Source of the DNA: Poecilobothrus nobilitatus
Taxonomy: Eukaryota > Arthropoda > Insecta > Diptera > Dolichopodidae
Direction of reading: 5' to 3'
NCBI GenBank assembly: GCA_947095535.1
Contig: OX352774.1
Span: forward strand, 246,289,825-246,353,824
DNA length: 64,000 nucleotides
The notes under the pieces are model-generated. The model was not told where the DNA came from and ran no database searches. It saw only the letters and a program-made list of their open reading frames with translations. A program made the position numbers and the translations under genes. Within the stretch, counting starts at the first letter, position 1; every line of letters starts with the position of its first letter. Shown piece after piece: positions 61,741-64,000 of the stretch.

Positions 61741-63836
61741 TTAAGAACTTTGAAAATACTGTAAAGGTTCTGGAGATATTTGAGGATGATGATGGTGAAG
61801 ATGATGATGATGATGATTATGTGAATTATGAGGCAAATGATAATGTTGATCATTATGATGATAATAAATTTCATTATTATTATCATACAATCCAGGAACA
61901 CCTATATATGCTGCAGTTGCAGCAGTTGCCACACCTGTTGCAGTATTACCATGTATTGTTGTAGCAGCAACAGCAGCAGCAGTACCAACAGTAGGTGTAG
62001 TTGTATCATAATAATTATTTGGAATCATAGAATTAACATGATATTCAAAATAATTATCAGTTGTAGAATTTGAACCATTTACTATATTATTATGATTTGT
62101 ATTTGAATGATTTTCAGATTCTGAATTATCATTATTATCATTAACACTAACACTAACACCATCATTATTATATGATGTATCATATAAAATAAAATCATTT
62201 GAAGATGAATGTTTTCTACTTATATGATTATTATTATTATTTATATTATTGTTATTATTACTGCATTTTTTTATTAATGATTCAGTTTTAGTTGGATTAT
62301 AATTAATTTGATTAATTTGTGAATAATTAATAAATTCAGATTGTTGAATTGAATCATTTGTTGTTGGAATTGAATTTTCATTATTTGAATCTGATAAAGT
62401 ATTAATTGTATATTCATATATAGTACTATTATTATCACTATAAAAATTGACACCATTATATGCATTTGTTAATCTATGATGAGAATGAGGATGATGAAGT
62501 GAATGATGATGATTATGATGATGATGTAAATTATCATTATATCCATTATTATTATTATTATTATTATTGTAATGATTTGTTGTATTTAAATATTTTTCTT
62601 GACAAGAAAAATAATCAGATGTAGGTGATGTTTTTGATGTACCACCAGTAGAACCTAAATCTAATAAAATTTGTTGAGGAACAATTGAATTCTCTTGATA
62701 ATCTTCATTTTTTATATTAGCGGTAGCCAATGGAAAATATTGTAATGAACTAGTTTGTAATGGAACATTTGTTGTTGTTGTTGTTGGAGTTGATGGTACT
62801 ACTGTTGGATTAGAATAAAAATTTGAATGTTTTTGTAAATCATCTGTATTTGAATTAATTTGTGATGGTACAACATGATGATGATGATAATTATTTGTTA
62901 TTTGTTGATATATTGTAAAATTATTATTGTCTGATTTAAAAGTTGTATTATTATTTTGTTTTATTGGATGCAGTATTGTTAAACATGATGAACAACCATA
63001 ATTTGAACAACGAATGCAACCTTAAATTGAGAAAAAAAAAAAAAAACAAATTTTATAAAGCTAAACATTTATCACTTAAAATTGGAGGAAAAAAAAAACC
63101 TTAAACCTTACCATTATAACTATTATTATTAATTTGTTGTGCTTCACTGTTTCGTTTATAACCTTTTGGCTGACGAATACCTGTCGAGTACTATAAATTT
63201 AAATAAAAAAAGTAGCATTAATATAAAGTTAAATAAATTTTGTGTAAAAATTACCTTATTATTGCCTAATGAAATATCTTTTGCTAAATATGCAGCTAAA
63301 CTTTTTGATTTTCGACCAGTACCAGTTGTACTAAATGCACGTCTTGAATCGGTTGAGTTTTTTGGTTCAGGTTTCGGATGATCATGTATACCTTTTGCTT
63401 GAAAAAATATTGCATTACCAGAATGACGCCAAAAATGTGTTACTGGATAACCACAATGACCACGGCATGGTTTAATTTCAAGACGACCACCACGACATGT
63501 TTTATTTGGACATGGTCTACCTTGTTGTTTTCTTCTAGCTTTATCACAAATAGCTGGACGTAAATGAATTTTTGTACCACTTTGTGTTGTACAACTTTGA
63601 GAGCATACTAATACACCTAAACAACTTTTTTTTAATATATTCACATTATGATTATTTGTATTACGCATTGCCCATCCTGATGTATGTTTTTTAGCTTCTT
63701 CACATTTTATTGAATATATTAAACGCACATGACCATCTGACCATTCTTGAAATGTATCAAATTCATTATGATCAGTAACATTTGGTACTGTTGTATCATT
63801 AATATCCCATTCTCGTACTGATGTTGATTTTTTCAT
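61741..63836 (-). CDS. gcm: Glial cells missing (GCM) zinc-dependent transcription factor
   Basis: The minus-strand exons are 63836-63255, 63190-63112 and 63020-61741, separated by introns of 64 and 91 bp (GTAATT…TATAG and GTAAGG…TTTAAG). They join to 646 residues. Residues 7-160 form a full GCM DNA-binding domain: [79 protein letters not shown] and [10 protein letters not shown], retaining the conserved Cys/His zinc ligands. GCM factors specify glia and haemocytes in Drosophila and placenta/parathyroid in vertebrates. After the domain come a basic TGRKSKS stretch, a Cys cluster (Cys222, 225, 230, 233), and a long Asn/His/Gln/Thr-rich tail with poly-His and poly-Asn tracts and an Ala/Thr patch (…AAAVAATT…). 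The stop is at 61741-61743. The start at 63836 may not be the true one: the frame stays open upstream to an apparent splice acceptor at 63862-63863, so a first exon may lie past the right edge. Whether this is the gcm or gcm2 ortholog cannot be told. Confidence 0.95.
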
Positions 63837-63861
63837 TTTCTCAATATTTTGAAAAAAGTTT

Positions 63862-63877
63862 CTAAAAAAAAAAAAAA
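63862..63877 (-). promoter_or_regulatory. Probable 3' splice site upstream of the gcm GCM-domain exon
   Basis: On the minus strand a 14-T tract runs straight into AG (63863-63862), followed by AAACTTTTTTC and, 25 nt later, the ATG used above. The frame from this AG to the ATG is open. It is a strong acceptor by pattern, and it implies either a 5' untranslated exon or an upstream coding exon outside the window. 63878-64000 shows AT-rich intron-like sequence. Confidence 0.6.
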
Positions 63878-64000
63878 TAAAATAAAATAAAATTAAAGAA
63901 TGAAAAATTGATTAGCGATAGTTAAAAAGAGTTATTATGATAAGTTAGAAAATTAAAATGGTATAAGTAAATTTCAGTTAAGATTTAATAGTTTTCTTTT

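Noticed and set aside
61828..62465. Plus- and minus-strand frames inside the gcm third exon
   Set aside because: They are shadows of the repetitive His/Asn/Ala codons of gcm in other frames.
1..64000. CRISPR arrays, bacterial operons, rRNA or canonical tRNA genes
   Set aside because: Repeats have no regular spacer structure, the only tRNA-like promoter boxes belong to SINE copies, and genes are spliced eukaryotic ones.

Overview
The window looks like nuclear DNA of an insect with a very AT-rich genome; the order cannot be resolved from the sequence. The reasons are spliced genes with GT-AG introns, third codon positions that are almost always A or T, arthropod-type gene families (glial cells missing, LanC-like 3, a SEC14L1/retm-type exon, a trypsin-fold protease homolog), a tRNA-derived SINE, and many non-autonomous DNA transposons. 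There are no bacterial operons, CRISPR arrays, rRNA genes or stand-alone tRNA genes that I can see.

Layout. Positions 1-31377 contain no coding exon I can recognise. They hold AT-rich filler, microsatellites and transposon remains. At 31378-31440 on the minus strand lies a 21-codon first coding exon of a SEC14L1/retm homolog ending in a clean GTAAGC donor. The rest of that gene must lie toward and probably beyond the left edge, so the left half of the window is best read as one giant first intron. Positions 31441-49300 are gene-poor and repeat-rich, with foldback elements, degraded LINE reverse transcriptase, a Harbinger-like MITE and tandem-monomer repeats.

The right quarter is gene-bearing. 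49319-53293 (+) is a four-exon secreted or surface-anchored serine protease homolog that has lost its catalytic His and Ser. 59088-60407 (+) is a complete two-exon LanC-like protein 3. 61741-63836 (-) is a three-exon glial cells missing (GCM) transcription factor, possibly extended by an upstream exon beyond the right edge. The LANCL3 and gcm genes converge tail to tail across about 1.3 kb.

The neighbouring genes show no sign of a shared pathway. The most unusual content is the repeat landscape. It has four copies of one SINE, one split by a later insertion and one nested in a foldback element. At least six long inverted-repeat elements are present, three of them with plausible target duplications. 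Three repeat families recur at distant sites in the window, which allows their structure to be compared internally. I found nothing that I can defend as a wholly new biological system. The best leads are the hidden micro-exon with its giant intron, the unusual protease homolog, and the new-looking MITE/foldback families.
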